Shown here one piece after another: positions 18,145 through 26,461 of a stretch of DNA of 64,000 bases; positions within the stretch are counted from its first letter, which is position 1, and each line of letters starts with the position of its first letter. The translations under genes were made by a program, and so were the position numbers. The notes under the pieces were generated by a model. That model was not told the DNA's origin. It made no database searches and saw nothing but the letters and a program-made list of their open reading frames with translations. The DNA is from JARRJS01 sp037388885 (GTDB lineage Bacteria > Gemmatimonadota > Gemmatimonadetes > Longimicrobiales > RSA9): assembly GCA_037388885.1 (NCBI GenBank), contig JARRJS010000007.1, forward strand, positions 1-64,000, written 5' to 3'.

Positions 18145-19245
18145 ATGCGTGTCTGGTCTCTTGCCGTCCTCGCCTTCCTCACGTTGTGCGTCTCCGTTGG
18201 CTGCAGTGCGAACGACGCGACCTGGCCGACCACCTCCGACGGCCAGGTGAAGAACGTGCTCGTGGCGCCACGCTCGAACGTGGTGTGGACGGCGGCGGAC
18301 CAGGTGCTGTTCTGGGCGCCGGTGTACATGGTGCCCACCACCTCGCTGGTGCGATTGACGGCGGCGGATCCCCATACGCTGACGTGGCGTCACCTGGAGA
18401 CGGTGGACCGGTCCGCGAACCGGATCTCGGTTTCGTCCGACGGCGCCGCCGCGTGGTTCGTGGATGAGCCGCATTCCGCCATCCCGAGTGACTCGCTGGC
18501 GGTGCTGTACCGCTTCTCGCTGGCAGACGAGAGGGCGGACACCGTTGCGGAGAACCGGCCCGTCAAGCTGGCCGGGCTGCATGGCTACGCCCACAGCGTG
18601 GTCGCGGAGCCGGCGGCGCCCGGCGCATTGTACGTGACGCCGCCCGACTCGCTCTGGCTTCTGCAAGGCCCGGCCGGCCCACGAACCCTGGTGGCCACGG
18701 GTTGCGCCACGATCCAGGCGGTCTCCGCGGATGGGAGCCGGCTGCTCTGCTCCCGCCAGAGCATTACCGACCTGGTCTTCGTCACGCTGCCGGGAGGCGA
18801 GACCACACCGTTCGACGTGCAGGCGGCCAGCCCCGGGCAGTACCCCCAGGGCTTCGGCTTCGTGAACGGTGCATTGCACGTCGTGGCGGTCACGACGGCT
18901 GATTCAGCCTGGGCGGTGTGGGAGTGGAAGGAGGAGACCGGGGCCGCGCAGCCCCTGTTCAAGACGTCATCGTTCCAGGAAGTCCCCGACCTGGCGTTCC
19001 TGTCGGACGACGGAGCCCGCATTGCGGTGTGGACGGAGGAGTGCCTGGACCAGAGCTACGGCCTCTGTCTCGGCGGCGTGCAAGCCAGGCTCCGCGTCTT
19101 CGATCGTGGCACCGGCACCGTCACGGTCGTGGCCAGCCACCATGTGGCGCAGGGCGTGCGCGGCGGCGTCGTGGCGTTCGCTCCCGACGATCGGCGCATC
19201 GCCTACGTCATTCAGTACGCGCTCTACGTCGCGTCCCTGGATTGA
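18145..19245 (+). CDS. Probable lipoprotein with WD40-like propeller features
   Basis: 366 residues. TTGGAGGAC directly precedes the ATG at 18145. The signal peptide ends at VSVGC, a lipobox-like site. The body has repeats with SSDGAAAWFVDE, SADGSRLLCSRQ, LSDDGARIAVWTEE and FAPDDRRIAYVIQYALYVAS. These resemble PD40/TolB-type propeller blades. I do not recognise a specific family. It is divergent from the amidase and convergent with the next gene, so it stands alone. Confidence 0.65.
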   Translation: MRVWSLAVLAFLTLCVSVGCSANDATWPTTSDGQVKNVLVAPRSNVVWTAADQVLFWAPVYMVPTTSLVRLTAADPHTLTWRHLETVDRSANRISVSSDGAAAWFVDEPHSAIPSDSLAVLYRFSLADERADTVAENRPVKLAGLHGYAHSVVAEPAAPGALYVTPPDSLWLLQGPAGPRTLVATGCATIQAVSADGSRLLCSRQSITDLVFVTLPGGETTPFDVQAASPGQYPQGFGFVNGALHVVAVTTADSAWAVWEWKEETGAAQPLFKTSSFQEVPDLAFLSDDGARIAVWTEECLDQSYGLCLGGVQARLRVFDRGTGTVTVVASHHVAQGVRGGVVAFAPDDRRIAYVIQYALYVASLD

Positions 19246-19256
19246 GCGAGCGAGAA

Positions 19257-19292
19257 TCGATCCGGCGCGCTGCGTCCCGCGCGCCGGATCGA
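19257..19292. terminator. Bidirectional terminator hairpin
   Basis: Perfect 14-base arms at 19257-19270 (TCGATCCGGCGCGC) and 19279-19292 enclose an 8-base loop. It lies between the convergent genes ending at 19245 and 19303, where a shared terminator is expected. There is no long T-run on either side. Confidence 0.6.
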
Positions 19293-19302
19293 GCCTGGCG
19301 CG

Positions 19303-20163
19303 CTATTCCTCCCGCAACAGGATCAGGAACCGGCTGTCCTGCCAGAACGACTGCGGATCCGTGATCTTGAGGTCGGTGCCCGTGAACCGGCCGTCGGCAT
19401 CCGGCGTGGGGCTCAGGTACTGCACGTCCTGCCGCGACACCAGGCGGTACGTCCCCTGCGCAGGCAGCTGGATGTCCGTCGTGGTGCGCAGGTCGATGGA
19501 CTTGAATTCCGACTTCTCCAGGCTGCGCTCCGGGACCAGCGCCTGGCCACGCTTCCACAGGAAGCCGAGGAAACGGGCGCCGCCCACCTTCGTGACGATC
19601 CCATCGTCCAGCAGCTGCTTCGCCGTGCCCACCACGTAGTACACCGTGTAATGTTCCTTCTGGAGGCCACGGAGCGTGTCCGAAACAGCCGTCACCTGCT
19701 GGCTCAGGCTGTCCGCGGTCATCGTCAGCGAGCTGTTCAAGGTGGAGATGGAGTCCCGCTGCATGGCCAGCAGCGAATCGTTCATGGCACGCGTGCTCTG
19801 AAGCGAATCCCGCAGGCTCGCCGAGCTGCGAGAGAGTGCCCGGATGCGACGCCGGGCGCTGGTCAGCTCGCTCTGCGCGTTCTTGAGGTTCGTCGCCATG
19901 GCCGTGACGCGGTCACGGAGCGATTCGGCAGGCAGCGCACCGCTGGCGCCACTCGTGCCCTGAATCGCCTCCAGCGCGTGGCTGAGCCGTTGCATCGTCT
20001 GCGCCTTGGCTGCTTCTTCGCGGATCAGGCTGTCCCGCTGCTCACGCAGCGTCGACAGCTCCTGCTGCACCTCCTGAGAAGGGCCTCTGTTGCACGCTGC
20101 GAGCGGCAGCATAAACAAGAGCGACCACGCCAGTCCGCGTACGGCCGTTCGGTTCCTTTCCAT
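19303..20163 (-). CDS. Coiled-coil lipoprotein of unknown function
   Basis: 286 residues. Signal peptide ending at the canonical lipobox LAAC (Cys24). Residues about 28-170 are heptad-rich coiled coil (VQQELSTLREQRDSLIREEA, LKNAQSELTSARRRIRALS). The C-terminal 110 residues form a conserved-looking globular part starting HYTVYYVVGTAKQLLDDGIV. Similar lipoproteins occur in Bacteroidota and Gemmatimonadota, some named as adhesins by distant similarity; I would not assign that. It is divergent from the TerB-like gene. Confidence 0.7.
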   Translation of the reverse strand: MERNRTAVRGLAWSLLFMLPLAACNRGPSQEVQQELSTLREQRDSLIREEAAKAQTMQRLSHALEAIQGTSGASGALPAESLRDRVTAMATNLKNAQSELTSARRRIRALSRSSASLRDSLQSTRAMNDSLLAMQRDSISTLNSSLTMTADSLSQQVTAVSDTLRGLQKEHYTVYYVVGTAKQLLDDGIVTKVGGARFLGFLWKRGQALVPERSLEKSEFKSIDLRTTTDIQLPAQGTYRLVSRQDVQYLSPTPDADGRFTGTDLKITDPQSFWQDSRFLILLREE

Positions 20164-20355
20164 GATCCCAGTCCGTTTTTATTGTTACGTTCTTGCGGCG
20201 CTATGACGGCGCCGTACCTGGCACGGGCACGACGCCGTAGAAAAATCAATATACACAGTGGCAAATCCCAGGCCACCGGACCCTTGCTTCCGGCGCCGCA
20301 TATCTGAACGTTGGAACAGGGGCGGGAGCGCCGCTCCGCCACCAGGCCCGGCGGT

Positions 20356-20955
20356 ATGAGCTGGATCTCGTTGCGCAGTACGCGAAGGGCCAGCGGCCCT
20401 GTTCCGTTCGATTGCCCTCGCTGCCAGGGCGGCGAGGGCCGCCGCTTCGTCATGCGCTGGTGGCTGACACTGTTCGGGCACAGGGTCGTGCCTCTCAGCC
20501 GGGCCGGGACCTTCCTGGAATGTGGACGCTGCGGACGCACGTTCTCCGCGCGTGCAGCCGCCACCGGCGGCCCGTCCGAGGATGAGAAGGCGGTCCGGTC
20601 GCTGGTGGCCGCCGTTGTCATGGTGGACACCAGGATACGCCCGCCGGAGATGAAGGTCGCGCGCCGCGTGCTGGAGCAGCAGGGTGGCCTGGCGTTGCCG
20701 GCGGAGGACCTGGCCGAGGAGCTGCACCGGATGCGACGGCGTGTCCCCGACCCGCTCCGCTATCTGACTCGCCTCGCGTCGGTCCTGGGCGAGCGCGGCA
20801 AGATCCGGATCATCGAAGCCATCTACGACGTGTGCCTCGCCGACGACGAGCTGCACCCCGCGGAGACGCGACTGATCCGCGCGGCAGGCGAGGCGCTGGA
20901 CCTGTCGCCCATGCGGGTGCGGGAAGCGATGCGGCGAGCCCGCGAGGACGGGTAG
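20356..20955 (+). CDS. Zinc-ribbon plus TerB-like domain protein
   Basis: 199 residues from the ATG giving MSWISLRSTRR. The N-terminus contains CPRC (about 21-24) and CGRC (about 57-60), a zinc-ribbon spacing. Residues about 80-195 are helical with the TerB pattern: VAAVVMVDTRIRPPEMKVARRVLE and EAIYDVCLADDELHPAETRLI, acidic metal-binding loops as in TerB/DjlA-like domains. TerB-type domains function in membrane-linked stress assemblies. The next gene starts 64 bases downstream on the same strand and carries a C-terminal membrane anchor, so the two may act together. Confidence 0.7.
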   Translation: MSWISLRSTRRASGPVPFDCPRCQGGEGRRFVMRWWLTLFGHRVVPLSRAGTFLECGRCGRTFSARAAATGGPSEDEKAVRSLVAAVVMVDTRIRPPEMKVARRVLEQQGGLALPAEDLAEELHRMRRRVPDPLRYLTRLASVLGERGKIRIIEAIYDVCLADDELHPAETRLIRAAGEALDLSPMRVREAMRRAREDG

Positions 20956-21019
20956 GCCGGTCGACGCGTCCCGGTTTGACCATCTGCTGCGCTGTCGGTC
21001 GCCCGATTAGATTTCTCGC

Positions 21020-22141
21020 ATGACCACTTCGCCCGACCACCCGGCCGTGCATGTCCTGGAAGGGGCACTCACCGTCCTTCGCCTCTACGACGTCGCATAC
21101 GGCATCGACATCGGCCGCGTGGAGGCGCTGACGGCCGGCGCGTCGAGACCCCGGCTCGTTCGCACGGAGCCGAAGGCCATGGCGTACGGCGTCGAATCCG
21201 TGGAGTTGACGCTGGGTCCGGTCACGCTGCCCGGCATGACCGGCCCGACGCGGGAGGCGGAAGCCCGCGTTCGCCTGTACGACTTCGGAGCCGTGTCCCT
21301 CCGGCTCGCCATGAACGTCGACGACGTCTCGTGGGACGACTTTGTGGCCGTCGCCCTGGCCGTGGACCAGGCGACGAAGGCCGGCGTGGCAGAGTCGTTC
21401 TGGATCGGGCTGCTGGACCGGCTGCGCACCCTCATTACCCCCGCCCTGCTCCGGCCGTCCGATGCCGGCCTCGAAGAGGATTACCTGATGGCGGTCGTGC
21501 GGCGCACGGAGCCGAAGCTGTCCGCCGATGCCTTTCTCGAATGTGCGGATCCCGTCCCATTCCTGTCGGGCGGCGAGACCATGGCGTTGTCGGAAGGGGC
21601 GCGCAGCGACCTGTTGCGCAACAGGTTTTCATACTACCGGGACGACCTCGCGTTGTTGACCTGGGACCGGGCCCTGCTCGTCGAGCCGCGAGGCGACACC
21701 GATGTGGCCGACGTGCTCGAGGTCGCCAACGCACAGCTGCTGGAGCTGCGCTACTACGACGAGCTCCTGGACGACGAGCTGCCCCGCATGTATGGTCGCG
21801 TGCACCGCGTGCGCGGCACCCTGGCTCCACGGGCGCTCCGGCGCTACGGACGCCTGGCTCGCGAGCTCCACACGCTCGTGGCCGAGGTCACCGAGCTCAC
21901 CGAACGCGTCGACAACGCCCTGAAGGTGACCGAAGACGTGTATCTCGCGCGCATCTACGCCGCCGCCCTCGACCTCTTCCGCGTGCGCGCCTGGGGCGGC
22001 GCCGTGGACCGCAAGCTCGCCATCATTCGCGACACCTACCAGGCCCTCTTCGATGAAGCCGCCACCGCCCGCGCCGAGCTGTTGGAGGCGACCATCGTCC
22101 TGCTCATCGTCGTGGAGATCGTGCTGGCGTTCCTGCTCTGA
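21020..22141 (+). CDS. DUF155/RMD1-family protein with C-terminal membrane anchor
   Basis: 373 residues. The N-terminal part contains LYDFGAVSLRLAMNV, as in the DUF155/RMD1/YagE family. A helical middle (FSYYRDDLALLTWDRALLVEP, LLELRYYDELLDDELPRMY) and the family's C-terminal coiled-coil plus single hydrophobic helix (IVLLIVVEIVLAFLL) follow. In eukaryotes relatives are mitochondrial or cytoskeletal; the bacterial role is unknown. It directly follows the TerB-like gene. The match to DUF155 is by overall layout and a few motifs. Confidence 0.7.
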   Translation: MTTSPDHPAVHVLEGALTVLRLYDVAYGIDIGRVEALTAGASRPRLVRTEPKAMAYGVESVELTLGPVTLPGMTGPTREAEARVRLYDFGAVSLRLAMNVDDVSWDDFVAVALAVDQATKAGVAESFWIGLLDRLRTLITPALLRPSDAGLEEDYLMAVVRRTEPKLSADAFLECADPVPFLSGGETMALSEGARSDLLRNRFSYYRDDLALLTWDRALLVEPRGDTDVADVLEVANAQLLELRYYDELLDDELPRMYGRVHRVRGTLAPRALRRYGRLARELHTLVAEVTELTERVDNALKVTEDVYLARIYAAALDLFRVRAWGGAVDRKLAIIRDTYQALFDEAATARAELLEATIVLLIVVEIVLAFLL

Positions 22142-22445
22142 CGGGACCCGGGCTGCGCGCTGGAACGCAGCACCACGAGGAACGGATGGGAAAGAAGGTG
22201 GCGGCCCGGGGAACTAAGGGTGCCTAAAGGGGGGGTGCCCCGGACCGCCCGACGGTTTGGGTGCCGTCATTGTCTAATTGCCTGACAGCCGCAAAACTTC
22301 ACAGCCCATCTGCGCCCCGACCGCGAAATCGCCTCCTCACGGGCTCCGTCCGTGGCGAAACTTCGCCGAACGAAGGGGCGAACGGCGTTTTGTAACAGAG
22401 TTGTAACAGGTCCGCGCGACACCCGTAGGTCGGGCGCTGGCGTGT
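22142..22445. other. 304-base convergent intergenic region with repeats and small hairpins
   Basis: There is no coding frame here, although both flanking genes point inward. It holds three copies of GGGTGCC between 22220 and 22280, a small hairpin GGCGA-AACT-TCGCC near 22353, and two TTGTAACAG words 11 bases apart at 22390 and 22401. The second half is relatively A/T-rich. A small RNA is possible but unproven. Confidence 0.35.
22390..22409. repeat. Tandem TTGTAACAG pair at 11-base spacing
   Basis: TTGTAACAG occurs at 22390-22398 and again at 22401-22409. The spacing is close to one helical turn, as in tandem protein-binding sites. Confidence 0.45.
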
Positions 22446-22967
22446 TCAGCGGATCTTGCCGGTCACGCCCCGGTCCACGGTGAGGTGGGTGGTCCGGATG
22501 AGCTGGCCATCGATGGTGACGCCATCGGGCGTAGCCTGGAGGTCGTGGGCGGCGAACTCGTCGATGGAGATGGTGTCGGGTGTGCCCGGTTGCGCGGCGA
22601 TGCGGGTCCCGGGCTCGGCCTCGGGCGCGAGGAGCAGGCCGAGGTCGTCGTCGTTCTGAGCGGCGAGGAGCATGCCCTGGCTGATCTCACCGCGCAGGCG
22701 GGCGGGCAGGAGGTTGGCGACGACGACGATGTGGAGTCCGTCGAGGTCGGTGGGATGGTAGTGGGCGGCGATGCCGGCGACGATCTGGCGTTCTTCGTCA
22801 CCCAGGTCGATGTCGAGGACGAGGAGCCGGTCGGCGTTGGGGTGGGCGCGGGCCCGGGCGATGCGGGCGACGCGCAGGTCGAGGGGCCGGAGCGGGGCGG
22901 GCGATTCCGCGGCCGTTTGGTCGTCGTTGGTGTCGTGTACGTCGTGATCTTCGGGCGTATCGGTCAT
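22446..22967 (-). CDS. tRNA-binding-domain protein (MetRS C-domain/Trbp111-like)
   Basis: 173 residues from the ATG giving MTDTPEDHDVHD; ATG at 22997 is an alternative and no start has a strong ribosome site. After an acidic leader, residues about 25-110 match the OB-fold tRNA-binding domain found at the MetRS C-terminus and in Trbp111/CsaA: LRVARIARARAHPNADRLLV, RQIVAGIAAHY, VVVANLLPARLRGEISQGML. A further 65 residues of Asp/Thr-rich beta-like sequence are not usual for free tRNA-binding proteins. No synthetase gene is adjacent. Confidence 0.78.
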   Translation of the reverse strand: MTDTPEDHDVHDTNDDQTAAESPAPLRPLDLRVARIARARAHPNADRLLVLDIDLGDEERQIVAGIAAHYHPTDLDGLHIVVVANLLPARLRGEISQGMLLAAQNDDDLGLLLAPEAEPGTRIAAQPGTPDTISIDEFAAHDLQATPDGVTIDGQLIRTTHLTVDRGVTGKIR

Positions 22968-23211
22968 GGGGCCGCACTGGTGGACGTGAATCGTCATCTG
23001 CTTCGGTGCAGATGTAGTGTCAGCGCCCCGAGGGCTGTGCGCAAGCAGGCGTTCGTTGAACTGCGGCGTCCGGGGGTGCATATTGCGACGGAACGTCTGT
23101 CGGGTCCTGCTTGCCTGGTCCTGTGGTTCCTCCCAGTTATTCCGACGGCTCAACTACCGGCGTCGGTCCGCACCGGTGCTCCGACGTTCCCACACCATCC
23201 CCGGAGGCAAC

Positions 23212-23559
23212 ATGAATGGAAAGACGGCCGCTCCCAGTGATGTCCGGATCGAGATCCAGTTGCAGGGAGGGAAGCTCACGGCGATACCGGAGCATCAGCA
23301 TGTCAAGCACAAGGACAAGCTGACCTGGGAATGCGACCATGCGTGGGCGGTGGCGTTCGATGGCCGGGGTTCGGTCAAGGGTCCGTTCGCGGACAACGAC
23401 CCCGATCGGCGCCACAATGACGGCAAGATAAAGGAGATCCGGAGCAATCGAGGCAAGGACGCCATGAAGTTCAAGTACGCGGTGGCGGTGTCCGACGGGG
23501 ATAATGTGTACGTAGTGGACCCTGAAGTGATCGTGGATCCGGATGAGGATGACGATTAG
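23212..23559 (+). CDS. Small acidic beta-rich protein of unknown function
   Basis: 115 residues. CCGGAGGC precedes the ATG at 23212 at ideal spacing. The sequence has no signal peptide. It looks like an Ig- or cupredoxin-like beta-sandwich (GGKLTAIPEHQHVKHKDKLT, WECDHAWAVAF, FKYAVAVSDGDNVYVVDPEV) and ends in DPDEDDD. It has one Cys and several His but no clear metal site. I do not recognise the family. Its stop is 11 bases from the convergent stop of the BTAD regulator. Confidence 0.7.
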   Translation: MNGKTAAPSDVRIEIQLQGGKLTAIPEHQHVKHKDKLTWECDHAWAVAFDGRGSVKGPFADNDPDRRHNDGKIKEIRSNRGKDAMKFKYAVAVSDGDNVYVVDPEVIVDPDEDDD

Positions 23560-23569
23560 GCGGCGCGTC

Positions 23570-26284
23570 TCAACCGGGTCCGCGCTCCCCCGCCAGCTGC
23601 TGAAACTCCGGGTCGGACCAAAGGGGCCGGAATAGCCAGTCCCTGGGCAGGGACTGGATGGCGGCGGGTTTGAGCCTGACGTAGATCCTGAGGTAGTGGA
23701 TCGCCTCGTCCCGGTCCCCCAGCAGCAGCCAGGCATGAGCGGCGTCGTAGGCAGTGAATCTGAGGATCGAGTCGGTGGGCTGGGCGAGGTCGCGGTGGAG
23801 CACGTGCTGTGCGCTGTCCCGCAGGCCGGCCCGGGCGAGGACTTTGGCGACGAACATGTCGCCGTATTCTCGCGGCCTCAAATGCTCCGCCAGTTGCCAG
23901 GCACTGTCGACGTCCAGCCGTGCGCCGGGCATGCCACTCATGAGGTACAAGTTGCAGTATGCCTTGTATGCTGAGGCATGCCGCGATTGTGTCAGCTCGT
24001 CGCAGACGTCAACCGACCGTCGAAAAGCCTCCAGGTTCAAGAACGCCATGAATTCATGCCACAGGTACGCGGGCCTGTGTTGCCTGAAGACATCGGCCTT
24101 CACGGCTCTTTCCGCATCCGCCGCCGCCGTGTTGAGAGCGTTCTTCCGGTGATCGATTTGGTAGAGCACGGACCACGCTTCGGCCTGTAAGGTGTCGATG
24201 CGCACTGCATGCCGGAGATCGGCTTCGGCGCGGTTGTATAGCGTGTCGGCCTCGGCAGCCGGTGCGTTCTCGCCGAGGCGGTAGCGAAGCAGACCGCGGT
24301 CCGCGAGGGCCGGGACGTAATCGGGATCCTGCCGAAGCACCCGGTCGAGGTGCTGGATGGCGCGGCGGGTCGCTGCCGGTTCGTAATTCATGCCGGGGCT
24401 CGCCGTTCGCAGGGCGCGTATGGTTTCCACCCTCGCGCGCATCACCGTGGGGTCGAGCCAGTGCGGCGCCAGGTGCTCGTCCTCCGCAAGCAGGGAGTCC
24501 GCCTGATCGAGCAATGCCTCCGCGGCATGAGGGTCGTCCTGCCACAGCTTCGCCCCGCGGCCGGCCTCTATGGTCGCCACGTTGCGGGCGCGCAGGAAGA
24601 GGCGCCAGGCCCGCTCGTTCGGGGCGCGGGCGTGCATCTCTCTGAGAACCAGCTCCGAGTGAAGTCGTTCCAGGAGGGCGCGAGAGGCCCGGTCCGCGAT
24701 GTCGGCAGCCGGGTCGGGTTGCGAGATGGCCGCGGTGAACGTGTCGCTGAGCAGGTGAATCGAGGACGTGGCATCGATCAGCTGGACCGTCGCCTGGTAT
24801 TCATCGGGTCCGGCTCGCATCACCGTGCCTTCCACGATGGCTCCCGCATTGAGCGCCTTCACGATGCTGTCGAAGGGCGTCCTTCCGCCCCCGAACGGCC
24901 TGGTGGCCGCGCGAGGCAGCACATGCAGGACCGGGACCTGCGCCAGCCGGTCGGTCAGCGCATCGGCGAGCTGACCCGCGAGGGGGGCCAGATCGCCTCT
25001 GTTGCTCAGGTCTTCGAGCGGCAGCACCGCGATGCGCGCCAGATCGAGGCGGCTGACGGCGGCCGTCGTCGATGCCTTCGGCCCTTCGCCCGTCACGCTC
25101 GCGACCACGAGCGCCCCCATGACCAGGACGCCCAGCAGGCCCGCCTCCACGGACGTGGCGCGCCGCCGGCCTGCGGCGCCATGGTACCAGGCCAGCACGA
25201 TGGCCACGAGGGCCCCGAACCCGAGGAAGACCGGCAGCCTGCGCGCGATCGCAGGGGACCAGCCGTACACCGGCGACAGGTACCGAACGGCGACCAGCGC
25301 GGCGAGGGCAACGACCAGGTACGCCAGCGTCCAGGGCAGGACGCGCCGTTGGCGGAGCTCGTCGATGATGCTTGAAGCAGAGCCCGGCGTGGCGGTGCCG
25401 GCCGTGGTGGCTGGTGATCCGGCTTCGTGCGAGCCGGTCGTCCGGTCAGGCGCGAGCGCGGGAGCGGTGGGCTCGGCGGTGTCCTCGGGAGCCGCGTCGC
25501 GGCCGGGTGTGTCCTGCTCCGCCGTGCCGGCCGGTGTGGCCCCGCCCTCCGGCTGTTGCGCGGATCCGTTCCCGTTCAGCTCCCCGGAGCGGATCTGCCC
25601 GACGAGCTCCTTGGTCTCGACGAGCGGCTCGAGATCGAGCTCTTCCTGCAACAGGCGCTCGTAGCGTTCGTACTGGCGCAGCGCCTCGGAGCGATCGCCG
25701 TCCAGGGCGAGCAGCTCGATGAGCCGGTGCTGAGCCTCGTCGTCCAGGGGATCGATGTCCGTCCAGCGGCGGGCCAGTCGCACGGCGCCCGTCAGGTCTT
25801 CCGCCGCCACGCGTCCCTCTATGGCTTCCTTGCAGGCCCGCCGGTGCAGTCGGCCCAGGTGGGCGGTCCACTGGTCGACCCAGCCTTCGAACGCGCGCGT
25901 CGTGGCCGGCGGTGCGCCGCCCAGGAACGCACCGCGGTAGAGGCCCAGGGCGAACGGTGCATCACCCGCCTCGACGGCGCGGGCGAACTCCAGCGCATCC
26001 ACCTCGACGCGATCGGAAACGTGGAGCCGGTCGCCACGCACGTCGACCCAATCGTCGCCGAGCATGCGGCGCAGCTCGTAAAGCGTCTGATTCAACGTGT
26101 GGCGGGCCTGCTCCGCACTGCTTTCCGGCCAGAACATGCCCAGCACGGAATCGCGCGGGGCTTCGCGCTCCATGGCGAGGTAAAGCAGAACGGCACAGCG
26201 AACGGGTTGAGCCGGGAGCCGTTCGAGCTCCTGGCCGTCCCGGAACGTGCGCAGCGTGCCCAGGGTGTCCAGGCGAATTGGCAC
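23570..26284 (-). CDS. BTAD-type regulator with TM segments, TolB-like domain and TPRs
   Basis: 904 residues. Residues 1-95 look like an OmpR-type winged helix (LDTLGTLRTFRDGQELERLP, ARHTLNQTLYELRRML). Residues about 96-235 are a bacterial transcriptional activator domain (VDALEFARAVEAG, DPLDDEAQHRLIELLALDGD). A Pro/Thr/Ala-rich linker and two or three hydrophobic helices (about 320-420) follow. Next is a TolB-N-like domain (IAVLPLEDLSNRGDLAPLAG, GAIVEGTVMR) and TPRs to the end. Such membrane-bound one-component regulators are common in Gemmatimonadota; the signal is unknown. It is divergent from addB. Confidence 0.8.
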   Translation of the reverse strand: MPIRLDTLGTLRTFRDGQELERLPAQPVRCAVLLYLAMEREAPRDSVLGMFWPESSAEQARHTLNQTLYELRRMLGDDWVDVRGDRLHVSDRVEVDALEFARAVEAGDAPFALGLYRGAFLGGAPPATTRAFEGWVDQWTAHLGRLHRRACKEAIEGRVAAEDLTGAVRLARRWTDIDPLDDEAQHRLIELLALDGDRSEALRQYERYERLLQEELDLEPLVETKELVGQIRSGELNGNGSAQQPEGGATPAGTAEQDTPGRDAAPEDTAEPTAPALAPDRTTGSHEAGSPATTAGTATPGSASSIIDELRQRRVLPWTLAYLVVALAALVAVRYLSPVYGWSPAIARRLPVFLGFGALVAIVLAWYHGAAGRRRATSVEAGLLGVLVMGALVVASVTGEGPKASTTAAVSRLDLARIAVLPLEDLSNRGDLAPLAGQLADALTDRLAQVPVLHVLPRAATRPFGGGRTPFDSIVKALNAGAIVEGTVMRAGPDEYQATVQLIDATSSIHLLSDTFTAAISQPDPAADIADRASRALLERLHSELVLREMHARAPNERAWRLFLRARNVATIEAGRGAKLWQDDPHAAEALLDQADSLLAEDEHLAPHWLDPTVMRARVETIRALRTASPGMNYEPAATRRAIQHLDRVLRQDPDYVPALADRGLLRYRLGENAPAAEADTLYNRAEADLRHAVRIDTLQAEAWSVLYQIDHRKNALNTAAADAERAVKADVFRQHRPAYLWHEFMAFLNLEAFRRSVDVCDELTQSRHASAYKAYCNLYLMSGMPGARLDVDSAWQLAEHLRPREYGDMFVAKVLARAGLRDSAQHVLHRDLAQPTDSILRFTAYDAAHAWLLLGDRDEAIHYLRIYVRLKPAAIQSLPRDWLFRPLWSDPEFQQLAGERGPG

Positions 26285-26461
26285 TGCCCGGCTCCATCGG
26301 GAAGGAAGACCGCGTTGTCTGCGGCCGGCATGATGTCGTGGTGATTACATAGCTACGCTGGAGCGACCCGATCGCGCAAGTTGACGGGGAGCAGGCGCTC
26401 TGCGGTTGCACGTCCGGTGCCGGGGCCTGTACCCTATGCCGGTGCACTCGCCCGGAGGCCC

